The translations under genes were made by a program, and so were the position numbers. DNA of 21,314 nt from Porphyromonadaceae bacterium UBA7180 (GTDB lineage: Bacteria; Bacteroidota; Bacteroidia; Bacteroidales; Muribaculaceae): the NCBI GenBank assembly GCA_002491165.1, contig DKVK01000049.1, positions 1-21,314 on the forward strand, in the 5' to 3' direction. Each line of letters starts with the position of its first letter. Position 1 is the stretch's first letter. This document shows, piece after piece, positions 1-7,142 of the stretch. Under the pieces are notes generated by a model that was not told the DNA's origin, made no database searches, and saw only the letters and a program-made list of their open reading frames with translations.

Positions 1-18
1 TAGGTTTTACCCAATTAA

Positions 19-186
19 GGGTAGGCACGGTAGGCACTCCATGTAATCATCTGTATTACAGAATAATATCTGTCTACCGTACCCCTTTGAGGGTAGGCAA
101 AATGGGTAGGCAGGGTAGGCACTTTGCCTACCCTGACGTAAAAAATGCCTACCCTCACAGGCAGAGGGTAGGCAGAGGGGTAGGCA
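19..186. repeat. Cluster of nine GGGTAGGCA motifs in a gene-free region
   Basis: The 9-nt word GGGTAGGCA occurs on the plus strand at 19-27, 91-99, 104-112, 113-121, 166-174 and 178-186, with one variant (CGGTAGGCA) at 28-36, and in reverse complement at 125-133 and 146-154. Facing copies form hairpins: 113-121 with 125-133 (9 bp, 3-nt loop), and 146-155 with 165-174 (10 bp). I see no gene in 1-445. Spacing is irregular, so this is not a CRISPR array. Its function is unknown; it could be a protein-binding array, a decayed mobile-element end, or a structured intergenic repeat. It lies at the very start of the window, consistent with assembly stopping in repetitive DNA. Confidence 0.8.
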
Positions 187-237
187 CTTTAGAATTGTTC
201 TAAAAGTCGGATTCGCGTATGAAGCGCAGGGCCGAAC

Positions 238-339
238 ATGGAGCGCAGGCCTCCCGGCCTGCGTAAACACGAGCCCACACGTAGCGATTACGCCTTGCGG
301 CGTTATTATCATCGCATTTCCGGGAGGCCTGCGCTCCAT
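238..339. repeat. Inverted pair of a dispersed 36-nt hairpin repeat
   Basis: The arms 238-257 and 320-339 are perfect 20-nt inverted repeats (ATGGAGCGCAGGCCTCCCGG and its reverse complement), 62 nt apart. Each arm is one copy of a 36-nt element that also occurs at 3642, 12525 and 13087. Its core is the hairpin GCAGGCC-GGGA-GGCCTGC. The left arm matches the other copies over about 29 nt, the right arm over its last 20 nt. The facing orientation resembles paired REP elements of other bacteria, but the sequence family is not one I can name. Confidence 0.75.
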
Positions 340-378
340 ATAGGAACCCTCCGTACGATTATTCAAGGCTTATATAGT

Positions 379-411
379 GAAGGCCGCCCCCGGGAGTCAG
401 GAGCGGCCTTC
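379..411 (-). terminator. Hairpin downstream of the 993-aa secreted protein gene
   Basis: A 9-bp stem (GAAGGCCGC at 379-387 with GCGGCCTTC at 403-411) begins 35 nt after the stop codon of the minus-strand gene ending at 446. The T-richness after the stem is weak on the minus strand and better on the plus strand, where no gene is seen upstream. Probable terminator. Confidence 0.45.
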
Positions 412-445
412 TTATTTAGGATTGAAGAGGAATCTTCTGCGGGTG

Positions 446-3427
446 TTATTTGACCATTACTTTGTAGGCTTTGCCATTGAGGGTCACTACGTAGAGGCCG
501 CGCGAGAGGCTGATGAAGCCTTCGCCGGAGGCTACCTGTGTGCCGCCGATGCCATAAACGCGGGCGAAGGAGGGCACTGAGATACCGCCGCGGAGCACGC
601 GGATGCCGGCCATGTCGCTCAGGATGTTATCGAGTCCTGTGGGTATGCTTACGGTGACGAGGTCTGTGAGCGGGCTTTCACCTTCGGCGTAGACTGCCGA
701 CACGGCGAACGAGCGTTCGTTGGCACCCGAGCGTGCTTCGGTCAGAGGTATGACGTAGGAGGTTTCGGTGAGCATGTCGCCGTTGAGGCGCGCGCCCTCC
801 TCATATACGTGGTAACCGTTGACAACGGTCATCTCGGAAGTGATCTGCACCTTGTCGATTAGAATGAAGTTATTGGTCTCCCACTGCAGGTTGCAGTTGT
901 GCAACGCGATGTATTTAGCTGATCCCGGAACCGTTGCGGTGAAAGTCTTCCAGTCGCTGGAACTGTTTGCGCGTTCGAGCGATACAGATTCTGCCTCGGT
1001 GAAAGAATCGGGTTGCGCGTCGGTGGTGGAGTATTTGATACTGAGCTTGACATAGCTTTCCATCGTCAGCGCCTTGAAGGTCACCTTGTAGACAGCGCCG
1101 TCGAAGGGATTCTGTAGTTCGGGCGAGATAAGCCAGTCATCGGAATTTCCGGCTTTTGCCAGGGAAACACCCACTATATTGCCATCGGAAGTCGAAGGAG
1201 CGTATGAGTTGTCTCCGAAGTCGGGGATTGTCCATTCTGTGCTCTTCCATCCGTAGCGGACTGCCATCGAGGTGTCGCCGTCGCGGTCGATGATTGTCCA
1301 GTTGTCGAGCGTCTCGAAGTTTTCGGAGAAGTCGGTGGGCACGTAGCCTTCGCTGTTGACGGGGCATTCCCAAGTGAGGGTGATTGCGGCGTCGTTGGCC
1401 TGGCCCTGGAGGTTCAGGGGTGCGGGGTTGCCTGATGTGGTGACGAGAATCGAAGTGGTCGCGCTGTTGTTGTCGGCGTCAAGGTCTGCCGCGTACACCG
1501 CGTCGGCTTTGACTTCGAGGGCTTCTTCAGCGGCATCGGCGGCCGTGAGGAGTACGGGTACTTCGATGTTGACCGTGGCGTTGACGGGAATTTCAACGGA
1601 AGCGGGAGTCTCGACCTGTCGGTCCCCTACGGTGAAGAGGAGCTGATAATCGTCGGCTGCGATTGCCGATGAACCGTTGTTGGCGAGTGCCACGGTAAAG
1701 GTGGCTTCGTTGCCTGCCACGATGCTTTCGGGGCCGCTGACGGATTTAACCTCGGCGTCGTGTGCCAGCTGGTTGTAGATCTTGATGTTGTCTACCACCG
1801 TGTTGTAGCCGTAAGCACTGATGGTGCGGAGAGCCACACGGTAGGATGTGGAACCGGCCACGGCGTCGGCGAGGCTGTAAGAGTATAGCGTCCAGCCTGT
1901 CGGGGAACCCTGGACGGTGTTGGTAGTGTTGGGAACTTCTTCCCATTCGCCTCCGTCTTTCTGCACCTCGAGGAGCACCTGGTCCTTACCCGATGTGTAA
2001 TGATAGAGATAATATGAGAAAGCGGGGTTTGAGCCGGCTTCGTTTTTGATTTCGGGGGAGATGAGGCGTGCGCCCTGGCCACTTTGTGCGCTGTAGGATT
2101 TATAGTAAACCAAACCGCCGTCACCGTCCTGCGAAGAAGCAGAAGGAGAGGATGAGGAAGACGTTGTTTCCCAATTATAAGAGCCGGAAATTTTCTCGCT
2201 TTTCCATCCGGCGTCCATCTTTGCGCCTCTGAAGGAGGCTGCCAGTGGCAGTGAGTTGGGACCTACGGAGAATTCTTCGCTGGCCACGGCCTCGGACACT
2301 TCCGTCCCGTAGACGGCCTCTACCTTGTAGCTGAAGGTGGTTGCCGTGGCGGGAGCGAAGACGTCAGTTGCCGTGGTTTCGGTTATGGCGTCGGCTATCT
2401 TCTCGGCGTTCTCCCCTACCACGCGGTATACATTGTATTTAAGGAGCGAAGCGTCCAGAGCCATGTCGTTGGTGCTCTTCGTCGGAGCTGTCCATGATAT
2501 GGTGAAGTCGCGGTCGTTGTCGGAGGTAACGCCGAGGGCTGTTACGGGCTTAGGCGTGAGGGGTCCTACATAGGCAGAGCCTTCGGTGAGTTCGGACTCG
2601 AGGTCGCCGCTGAATACTTTCACTGCGTAAGTGATGGTGCCCGTACCGGCATTGGCGTCGTTCCACATCTGCTCGGAGCCGGGGGTGAGACCTGAGGTCA
2701 GCGTGGTGGCCAGCGTGCCGTTGCGCATGATTTCAACCTTGGTGACGGATGTAAGGTCACCGCCGGTGATAGTCTTTGAGGGGAGCGTGAAGCTTACGGT
2801 GGCCGTTCTGGCGAAGTTCTCGCCCGGGGTTACTGTCACCGCCTCTACCGCCGCCGGGCAGGCGGGGGAACCGTATTCCTGGAGCGTAATGTTGTCGATG
2901 CTGGCGCCGGCACCGTCAACCGCGTGGAAAGTGAAGCGGTAGTCACCGGCTTCAGGCACGGTGAAGTAGGTGTCGTACCATTTGCCTTGCACACCGTTGT
3001 ATTTGTTTATGTATTCAAGGTTCTGAAGGTCTTCGATGGTGGTATAAGCCAGGACATCGTCGCCGGTACCGATGGCGATTACCATCTTGCCGGGAACGGA
3101 GGCACTGCTCTGGTCATGCCATGCCTGATAACGCAAGCGATAGGCTTTACCGGGCTGCAGGGAATAGGCGTTGACCGTCGTCATGTAGTCGTCATAGGTG
3201 TTATTGGCGTTCCAATAGTAGCATTGGGCATAATTGTACGTGGAGCCGTAGTAATTATATTTCCACGTATAGTCGTCCACGTTGTTGTTCTTGACGGTGA
3301 AATTGCTGTTGAAGGCATCAGCGTCGTCAAACGTGAAATTAAACAGCGGGTCGGCACTGAACGCTTGCGGGGCTATGGCGGCCGCCAACGCTAAGGCGAG
3401 ACCCATTCGGGTAACTTTTTGTTTCAT
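446..3427 (-). CDS. Secreted multidomain adhesin-like protein (Fn3, choice-of-anchor J, T9SS-type tail)
   Basis: The 993-aa protein starts with a signal peptide (residues 1-25, cut after AFSA). Next comes a beta-rich domain at about 26-185, two fibronectin III-like domains at about 190-290 and 295-390, a jelly-roll domain at about 400-565 and a CARDB-like Ig domain at about 568-690. A further Fn3-like fold at about 692-925 appears split by an inserted choice-of-anchor J/cleaved-adhesin domain (begins DFSENFETLDNW, ends ILIDKVQI). The last 60 or so residues (RGLYVVTLNGKAYKVMVK end) look like a type A T9SS sorting tail. No catalytic motif is visible, so the likely role is binding at the cell surface or in the secreted fraction. 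It has its own promoter and an 87-nt leader. Domain calls are by eye; the substrate is unknown. Confidence 0.85.
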   Translation of the reverse strand: MKQKVTRMGLALALAAAIAPQAFSADPLFNFTFDDADAFNSNFTVKNNNVDDYTWKYNYYGSTYNYAQCYYWNANNTYDDYMTTVNAYSLQPGKAYRLRYQAWHDQSSASVPGKMVIAIGTGDDVLAYTTIEDLQNLEYINKYNGVQGKWYDTYFTVPEAGDYRFTFHAVDGAGASIDNITLQEYGSPACPAAVEAVTVTPGENFARTATVSFTLPSKTITGGDLTSVTKVEIMRNGTLATTLTSGLTPGSEQMWNDANAGTGTITYAVKVFSGDLESELTEGSAYVGPLTPKPVTALGVTSDNDRDFTISWTAPTKSTNDMALDASLLKYNVYRVVGENAEKIADAITETTATDVFAPATATTFSYKVEAVYGTEVSEAVASEEFSVGPNSLPLAASFRGAKMDAGWKSEKISGSYNWETTSSSSSPSASSQDGDGGLVYYKSYSAQSGQGARLISPEIKNEAGSNPAFSYYLYHYTSGKDQVLLEVQKDGGEWEEVPNTTNTVQGSPTGWTLYSYSLADAVAGSTSYRVALRTISAYGYNTVVDNIKIYNQLAHDAEVKSVSGPESIVAGNEATFTVALANNGSSAIAADDYQLLFTVGDRQVETPASVEIPVNATVNIEVPVLLTAADAAEEALEVKADAVYAADLDADNNSATTSILVTTSGNPAPLNLQGQANDAAITLTWECPVNSEGYVPTDFSENFETLDNWTIIDRDGDTSMAVRYGWKSTEWTIPDFGDNSYAPSTSDGNIVGVSLAKAGNSDDWLISPELQNPFDGAVYKVTFKALTMESYVKLSIKYSTTDAQPDSFTEAESVSLERANSSSDWKTFTATVPGSAKYIALHNCNLQWETNNFILIDKVQITSEMTVVNGYHVYEEGARLNGDMLTETSYVIPLTEARSGANERSFAVSAVYAEGESPLTDLVTVSIPTGLDNILSDMAGIRVLRGGISVPSFARVYGIGGTQVASGEGFISLSRGLYVVTLNGKAYKVMVK

Positions 3428-3520
3428 AATATATCAGTTAATAATGATTTTCCGAAGTAAGGGGTGACTTTTTGGAGGCACGGTTTCGCGCCGTTTCTTT
3501 CCATTTTAAGTCTTTGACCG

Positions 3521-3552
3521 CAAATTTAGTAATATTTCGTTATACTACCAAA
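3521..3552 (-). promoter_or_regulatory. Promoter of the 993-aa secreted protein gene
   Basis: On the minus strand TTTG (3552-3549) is followed after 20 nt by TAAATTTG (3528-3521), a full match to the Bacteroidetes TTTG / TAnnTTTG pattern. Predicted transcription start is near 3514, giving an untranslated leader of about 87 nt. Confidence 0.7.
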
Positions 3553-3641
3553 TGATTTTTTAAATATTTTTAAGTCCATGGTGTTTTTAACGCTTTTGCA
3601 TAATTTTGGAGGAGGACTATGAGAGCCGCGAGAGTATTTGC

Positions 3642-3677
3642 GCTTTTGTTGCACAGGCCTGCAGGCCTTAGCTCCAC
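3642..3677 (+). repeat. Copy of the dispersed 36-nt hairpin repeat
   Basis: It aligns without gaps to the copies at 13087-13122 and 12525-12560 (reverse strand). They share GCTTTTGTT at the left end and GCTCCA-like bases at the right. The central stem AGGCC/GGCCT is kept while the loop has changed to TGCA. It lies in the 302-nt gap between the adhesin-like gene and the GH53 gene; that gap otherwise holds the promoter at 3521-3552 and the GH53 terminator. Confidence 0.7.
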
Positions 3678-3680
3678 AAG

Positions 3681-3710
3681 AAAAGCCCGCTACCTTCACA
3701 GGCCGCGGGC
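3681..3710 (-). terminator. Rho-independent terminator of the GH53 gene
   Basis: Minus-strand reading gives GCCCGC, a 14-nt loop, GCGGGC and then TTTTCTT. The stem pairs 3685-3690 with 3705-3710 and lies 20 nt after the GH53 stop codon. Confidence 0.65.
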
Positions 3711-3729
3711 GTAAGGAGTCCAATTGATG

Positions 3730-4977
3730 TTATCTTACGATTACTTTCTTTCCTTTGTGAATGTATAGTCCGGGAGAGGCGGGCCGTTCGCGGTAGCGGC
3801 GTCCCTGGAGGTCGTACCAACAGGGGTCGTCATTCTCCGGCGAGGCGTTGTCGGCGCCTATCTCTTCGATGCCGGAGGTGTCGCCGAATTTGGCCAGTTC
3901 GGCCATTGCGCTGCTTACGCGTCCGGTGGTGCTGTCGAAGAGCGGGGCGTTGTACCATCCCTGCAGGTTGGTGCCGTAGGCGTTATATTCCATCCACCAC
4001 CACACTATGGCGGTCACCTGCCCGTAGCGCCGGCTGAGCTTGACGAGGTCGCGCGTCAGCGAGGCCTGCCCCTGGTCGGAGTAGGGGTACGTGGCGGTGT
4101 AGTCGTAGTCGGAGCCGGGGACTTCCCACTTGTAGGGGTATCCGAACTCCACTATCTGTATCTCCTTCCGGGGATAGTTGGCGGTCAGGAGGTTGAGTAT
4201 GCTTTCGAGGCGCGTGAGGGCGCCGTGCCAATAGGGGTAGTAGCTGAGGCCGATGACGTCGTAGTCGAGGTCTTTTACGTGGTTGTAGAAGTTGAGGGTC
4301 TCGGCGTCGCTCTTGACGCGCTCGGTGTGGATGATAATCTTGGCGTCGGGGCACACTTCGCGGCAGGCTTTGCCGGCTTGCTGCAGTAGCTTGATGAAGC
4401 GGGGCCAGTTGGCTTCCGTCCCCATCATTACTTTTTTGGGCGAGGAGGTTCCGGCTTTGCCCCATAGCATTCCGTAGCTTATCTCGTTACCGGTCTGTAT
4501 GAACTCGGGAACCACTCCTTCGGCCTTGAGGTCTTCGAGCACCCGGCGTGTGTAGTCGTAGATTTTCTGATAGAGTTCTTCGTCGCTGAGGGAGGCCCAG
4601 TCGGCGGGAGTCCACTGTTTCTGCGGGTCGGCCCAGAAGTCGGAGTAATGGAAGTCGAGCATGAGGGCGTGCCCCGAGGCCTGAATGCGTTTGCAGAGGG
4701 GCAGGATGTAGCCGAAGTCCTGGCAGGCGTTGGGGTCGCGGTCGGTGCCGGTGTACTTTTCGGGATTCACGAAGAGGCGTACGCGCATGAGGTTGAGTCC
4801 CTCGCGGCGCGAGTAGTCGAGGAGGTCGCCCACGTCGTTGCCGGAGCGGTCGAGGTATTCGGCGCCGGCGTTTTCGTATTCGGGAAGCAGGGAGATGTCG
4901 CCGCCGGCATAGTGGCGTGCCAGCGCGGGGAGCAGCGTTGCGGCTGCCATTAACGTGCTGAGTAAGAATCTTTTCAT
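3730..4977 (-). CDS. Glycoside hydrolase family 53, arabinogalactan endo-beta-1,4-galactanase
   Basis: The 415-aa exported enzyme has a signal peptide at about 1-20. The GH53 (beta/alpha)8 barrel fills about 22-375. The conserved DFHYSDFWADP stretch is at 108-118, the acid/base glutamate is E165 in TGNEISYG, and the probable nucleophile is E277 in IQIVEFGYPY. The family cleaves beta-1,4-galactan, for example side chains of pectic arabinogalactan type I. After about residue 385 comes a short tail (YDLQGRRYRERPASPGLYI, then a GKKVIVR end) like T9SS-type C-terminal signals. The nucleophile context reads EFGYPY instead of the more usual ETAYP. No SusC/SusD pair or other pectin gene is nearby, so it looks like an orphan enzyme. 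It lies 30 nt after cls and may be read from the same transcript. Confidence 0.92.
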   Translation of the reverse strand: MKRFLLSTLMAAATLLPALARHYAGGDISLLPEYENAGAEYLDRSGNDVGDLLDYSRREGLNLMRVRLFVNPEKYTGTDRDPNACQDFGYILPLCKRIQASGHALMLDFHYSDFWADPQKQWTPADWASLSDEELYQKIYDYTRRVLEDLKAEGVVPEFIQTGNEISYGMLWGKAGTSSPKKVMMGTEANWPRFIKLLQQAGKACREVCPDAKIIIHTERVKSDAETLNFYNHVKDLDYDVIGLSYYPYWHGALTRLESILNLLTANYPRKEIQIVEFGYPYKWEVPGSDYDYTATYPYSDQGQASLTRDLVKLSRRYGQVTAIVWWWMEYNAYGTNLQGWYNAPLFDSTTGRVSSAMAELAKFGDTSGIEEIGADNASPENDDPCWYDLQGRRYRERPASPGLYIHKGKKVIVR

Positions 4978-5007
4978 GCTATATTTAACGGAGAGGTGGC
5001 GGCTTTA

Positions 5008-6435
5008 TTATAATATAGGAGCGAGGAGGCGGACTGTGGACTCCATGAAGCGCTGGAAGAGGGGGCGGTGGTGCCACTCCGAGAGGGTCACTTTACGGCA
5101 TTCCTTCATGTCGGCGAAGAAGATGGAACGCATGGACTCGTTGGCGCGCCGCGAGTAGATGAAGAGGTTGGACTCGAAGTTGTTCTCGAAGCTGCGGAAG
5201 TCGAAGTTGGTGGAACCCGACGTCACGAGGTCGTCGTCTATAATCATGTTCTTGGAGTGGAGCATTCCGGGTTCGTAGAGATAGACCTTGATGCCTGCGT
5301 TGAGCAGTTGCGTCACGTAAGAGAACGAGGCATAGCGTATTACCTTCGAGTCGCTGACCCGCGGAATCATCACGCGGACGTCCACCTGCGCCAGTGCTGC
5401 GGTCTGGAGGGCTTCGAGCAGCGCTTCTGTCGGCAGGAAATAGGGGGTCTGTATGTAGACGCATTTGCGCGCCGAGGAGATGGCTTTCAGGAAACAGAGC
5501 GAGAGGGAATGCCACGGGTCGGTGGGGCCGGAGGTGACAAGCTGCATGCCGAGGACGGTGGAGGGGACGGTGACCTCGGGGAGTGGCGGGAGGTTTTCGA
5601 GGCTCTGGTTCATGAAGCTCCAGTCGAGGGCGAAGCTGGCGAGCAGGGATTTCACTATCTCGCCGGTTACGCGGAAGTGGGTGTCGCGCCACACGCGCCC
5701 CTCCTGCCCCCGCAGGTATCGCGACGCTATGTTCATCCCGCCGATGTACCCCACCCGGCCGTCGATGACCACTATCTTGCGGTGGTTGCGCCAGTTGATG
5801 CGGTTGGCAAGTTGCGGGAAGGTGACACGGAAGAAGGGATGGACGTCCACGCCGGCACGGCGCATGTCGCGGAAGAAACGGTTGTGGGCCGAGAAGGAGC
5901 CCACATGGTCGTAGATGACCTTTACGGTGACCCCGGCGCGAGCCTTTTCCTTGAGGATAGAGGCTATCTCCCGCCCCGTCTCGTCGCCGGAGAAGATGTA
6001 GTATTGCAGGTAGATGGAGCTTTCGGCGCGGCGGAGGTCTTCCTTCAGGGCGTCGAACTTGGCGGAGCCTTCCGAATAGATGTCGAGGGTGTTGTGGACG
6101 GTCAGCGGGGAGAAGGAGAGGCTGGAGGCGAGCTTGACCAATAGTTTCTGCTGCGGCGGCAGCGATAAGGCGTCGAGATCCACGCGCTCGGTCTTCACGG
6201 CGCTGGCTATGCGGCGTTTGCTGCGGCGGTTCATCATGTGCTGCACCTTGGGCGACCGCCCCAGGAAGAGGTAGAAGATGACGCCCACCACGGGGAGGAA
6301 GATAAGAGCGATAACCCACGCCAGCGAACGGATGGGGTTGCGGTTTTCGGAGAGCATGACGATTATGGAGCCGACAACCGAAACGATGTAGACGGCCCAG
6401 AGCACGATATATAGGAGTTGAAGAGTAATCGCCAT
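5008..6435 (-). CDS. cls: Cardiolipin synthase (phospholipase D superfamily)
   Basis: The enzyme makes cardiolipin from phosphatidylglycerol at the inner membrane. Two HxKxxxxD motifs are intact: HRKIVVID (H239 in the longest frame) and HSKNMIID (H414), each followed by the usual GG/GSxN context. Two N-terminal membrane helices are joined by the ENRNP motif typical of this family. The frame can start at 6498 (496 aa), but I prefer the ATG at 6435 (475 aa). A consensus -7 box (TAATTTTG, minus 6464-6457) lies between the two starts, and relatives begin directly with the first helix. It follows rpsO in the same direction after a terminator-like hairpin. GH53 is 30 nt downstream. Confidence 0.93.
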   Translation of the reverse strand: MAITLQLLYIVLWAVYIVSVVGSIIVMLSENRNPIRSLAWVIALIFLPVVGVIFYLFLGRSPKVQHMMNRRSKRRIASAVKTERVDLDALSLPPQQKLLVKLASSLSFSPLTVHNTLDIYSEGSAKFDALKEDLRRAESSIYLQYYIFSGDETGREIASILKEKARAGVTVKVIYDHVGSFSAHNRFFRDMRRAGVDVHPFFRVTFPQLANRINWRNHRKIVVIDGRVGYIGGMNIASRYLRGQEGRVWRDTHFRVTGEIVKSLLASFALDWSFMNQSLENLPPLPEVTVPSTVLGMQLVTSGPTDPWHSLSLCFLKAISSARKCVYIQTPYFLPTEALLEALQTAALAQVDVRVMIPRVSDSKVIRYASFSYVTQLLNAGIKVYLYEPGMLHSKNMIIDDDLVTSGSTNFDFRSFENNFESNLFIYSRRANESMRSIFFADMKECRKVTLSEWHHRPLFQRFMESTVRLLAPIL

Positions 6436-6456
6436 AATCAACCAGCTTCTACGCCC

Positions 6457-6464
6457 CAAAATTA
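6457..6464 (-). promoter_or_regulatory. Probable -7 box of cls
   Basis: TAATTTTG on the minus strand fits TAnnTTTG. The upstream -33 box is weak (TTTTCC around 6488-6483). A transcript from here would start near 6450 and have a leader of about 15 nt to the ATG at 6435. Confidence 0.45.
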
Positions 6465-6527
6465 CAATAAATTTCCCGAAACGGAAAATAAAATTCACAA
6501 AAATTCGCAGGGGGCTAATTAGCAGAC

Positions 6528-6565
6528 ACGGCCCTCCGCAGCGTGTGTGGGCTGCGAGGGGCCGT
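6528..6565 (-). terminator. Hairpin downstream of rpsO
   Basis: A 15-nt stem pairs 6528-6542 with 6551-6565 and has two internal mismatches. It begins 28 nt after the rpsO stop. Minus-strand sequence after it is T-rich only from about 6508 onward. Probable terminator separating rpsO from cls. Confidence 0.55.
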
Positions 6566-6592
6566 ATGGCTTGTGTCCCGTCGGGGCGCTTC

Positions 6593-6874
6593 TTACTTGC
6601 GGATGCCGAGTTCCGGCTGTGCGATGATGGCGCGGTAACGGTTGATGTCCTTGCGGATGAGATAGTCGAGCAGCGAACGGCGCTGACCTACCAGACCCTT
6701 GAGTGCGCGGGCGGTGGCGAAGTCTTTGTGGTTCTGTTTCAGGTGCTCGGTGAGGTGTTTGATACGGATGGAGAACAGGGCGATCTGCGATTCGGGGCTG
6801 CCCGTGTCTGTCTTCTTGTGGAAGTAACCGTACTTTTCAAAGATTTCCTCTTTTTGTTCTTTTGAAAGATGCAT
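6593..6874 (-). CDS. rpsO: 30S ribosomal protein S15
   Basis: The 93-aa protein has the S15 fold signature: TDTGSPESQIALFSIRI, then HLTEHLKQNHKD, then LVGQRRSLLDYL and a YRAII helix. S15 is a primary 16S rRNA binding protein of the 30S platform. It is slightly longer than the usual 89 residues because of three or four extra residues (YFHKK region) before TDTGS. It has its own promoter and a leader of about 92 nt that can fold; S15 genes in other bacteria are autoregulated through such leaders. Confidence 0.97.
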   Translation of the reverse strand: MHLSKEQKEEIFEKYGYFHKKTDTGSPESQIALFSIRIKHLTEHLKQNHKDFATARALKGLVGQRRSLLDYLIRKDINRYRAIIAQPELGIRK

Positions 6875-6966
6875 TTCAGTGAGAGTTTAATGTGTTAGTA
6901 ATTAGAAACTTTTCGTCGAAAGGAGGTGTGGCGGCCTCTCACCGGCCGCGGTTCCTTTGCAAAAAA
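6875..6966 (-). promoter_or_regulatory. Structured rpsO 5' leader
   Basis: Between the predicted start site (about 6966) and the ATG (6874), the RNA can form an outer stem (6919-6924 with 6953-6958) and a GC inner stem (6931-6936 with 6944-6949, GCGGCC/GGCCGC). The 3' strand of the outer stem contains CACCTCCTTTC (minus 6928-6918), identical to the end of bacterial 16S rRNA. S15 autoregulation through this leader is inference from other bacteria. Confidence 0.4.
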
Positions 6967-6972
6967 GCGGTG

Positions 6973-7004
6973 CAAAGTTACGAATTTTCCGTGCTTCCGC
7001 CAAA
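6973..7004 (-). promoter_or_regulatory. Promoter of rpsO
   Basis: Minus-strand TTTG (7004-7001), a 20-nt spacer, then TAACTTTG (6980-6973). Both boxes match the Bacteroidetes consensus. It is divergent from the promoter at 7022-7053. Confidence 0.75.
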
Positions 7005-7021
7005 CTATTTCCTCAAATATT

Positions 7022-7053
7022 TTTGTCAGATTGCAATTTTTTTACTAATTTCG
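7022..7053 (+). promoter_or_regulatory. Promoter of the 5'-nucleotidase operon
   Basis: TTTG (7022-7025), a 20-nt spacer and TAATTTCG (7046-7053), one base off TAnnTTTG. The leader to the ATG at 7143 would be about 83 nt. Its -33 box lies only 17 bp from that of the divergent rpsO promoter. Confidence 0.5.
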
Positions 7054-7142
7054 GGCGAAATATCTCTCTCCGGTATGTTAATACCATTAGGTGGCCCCGG
7101 CGCCACCATCCTGTTATTAATGTATTTTACCCGTAGACAATT

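Noticed and set aside
19..186. CRISPR array or plasmid iterons
   Set aside because: Repeats are only 9 nt, unevenly spaced and on both strands, with no cas or replication initiator gene nearby.
238..339. Insertion sequence bounded by the 20-nt inverted repeats
   Set aside because: Only 62 nt lie between the arms, with no transposase and no target-site duplication seen; better explained as two facing copies of the dispersed hairpin element.
238..453. 71-aa plus-strand frame across the inverted repeat
   Set aside because: It consists of the repeat and hairpin sequence itself and has no protein-like features.
5068..6319. Long frames of 358 aa (plus) and 408 aa (minus) overlapping cls
   Set aside because: Both overlap cls, which has intact HKD motifs. 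The translations are Arg/Pro/His- or Val/Glu-rich and look like frame shadows.
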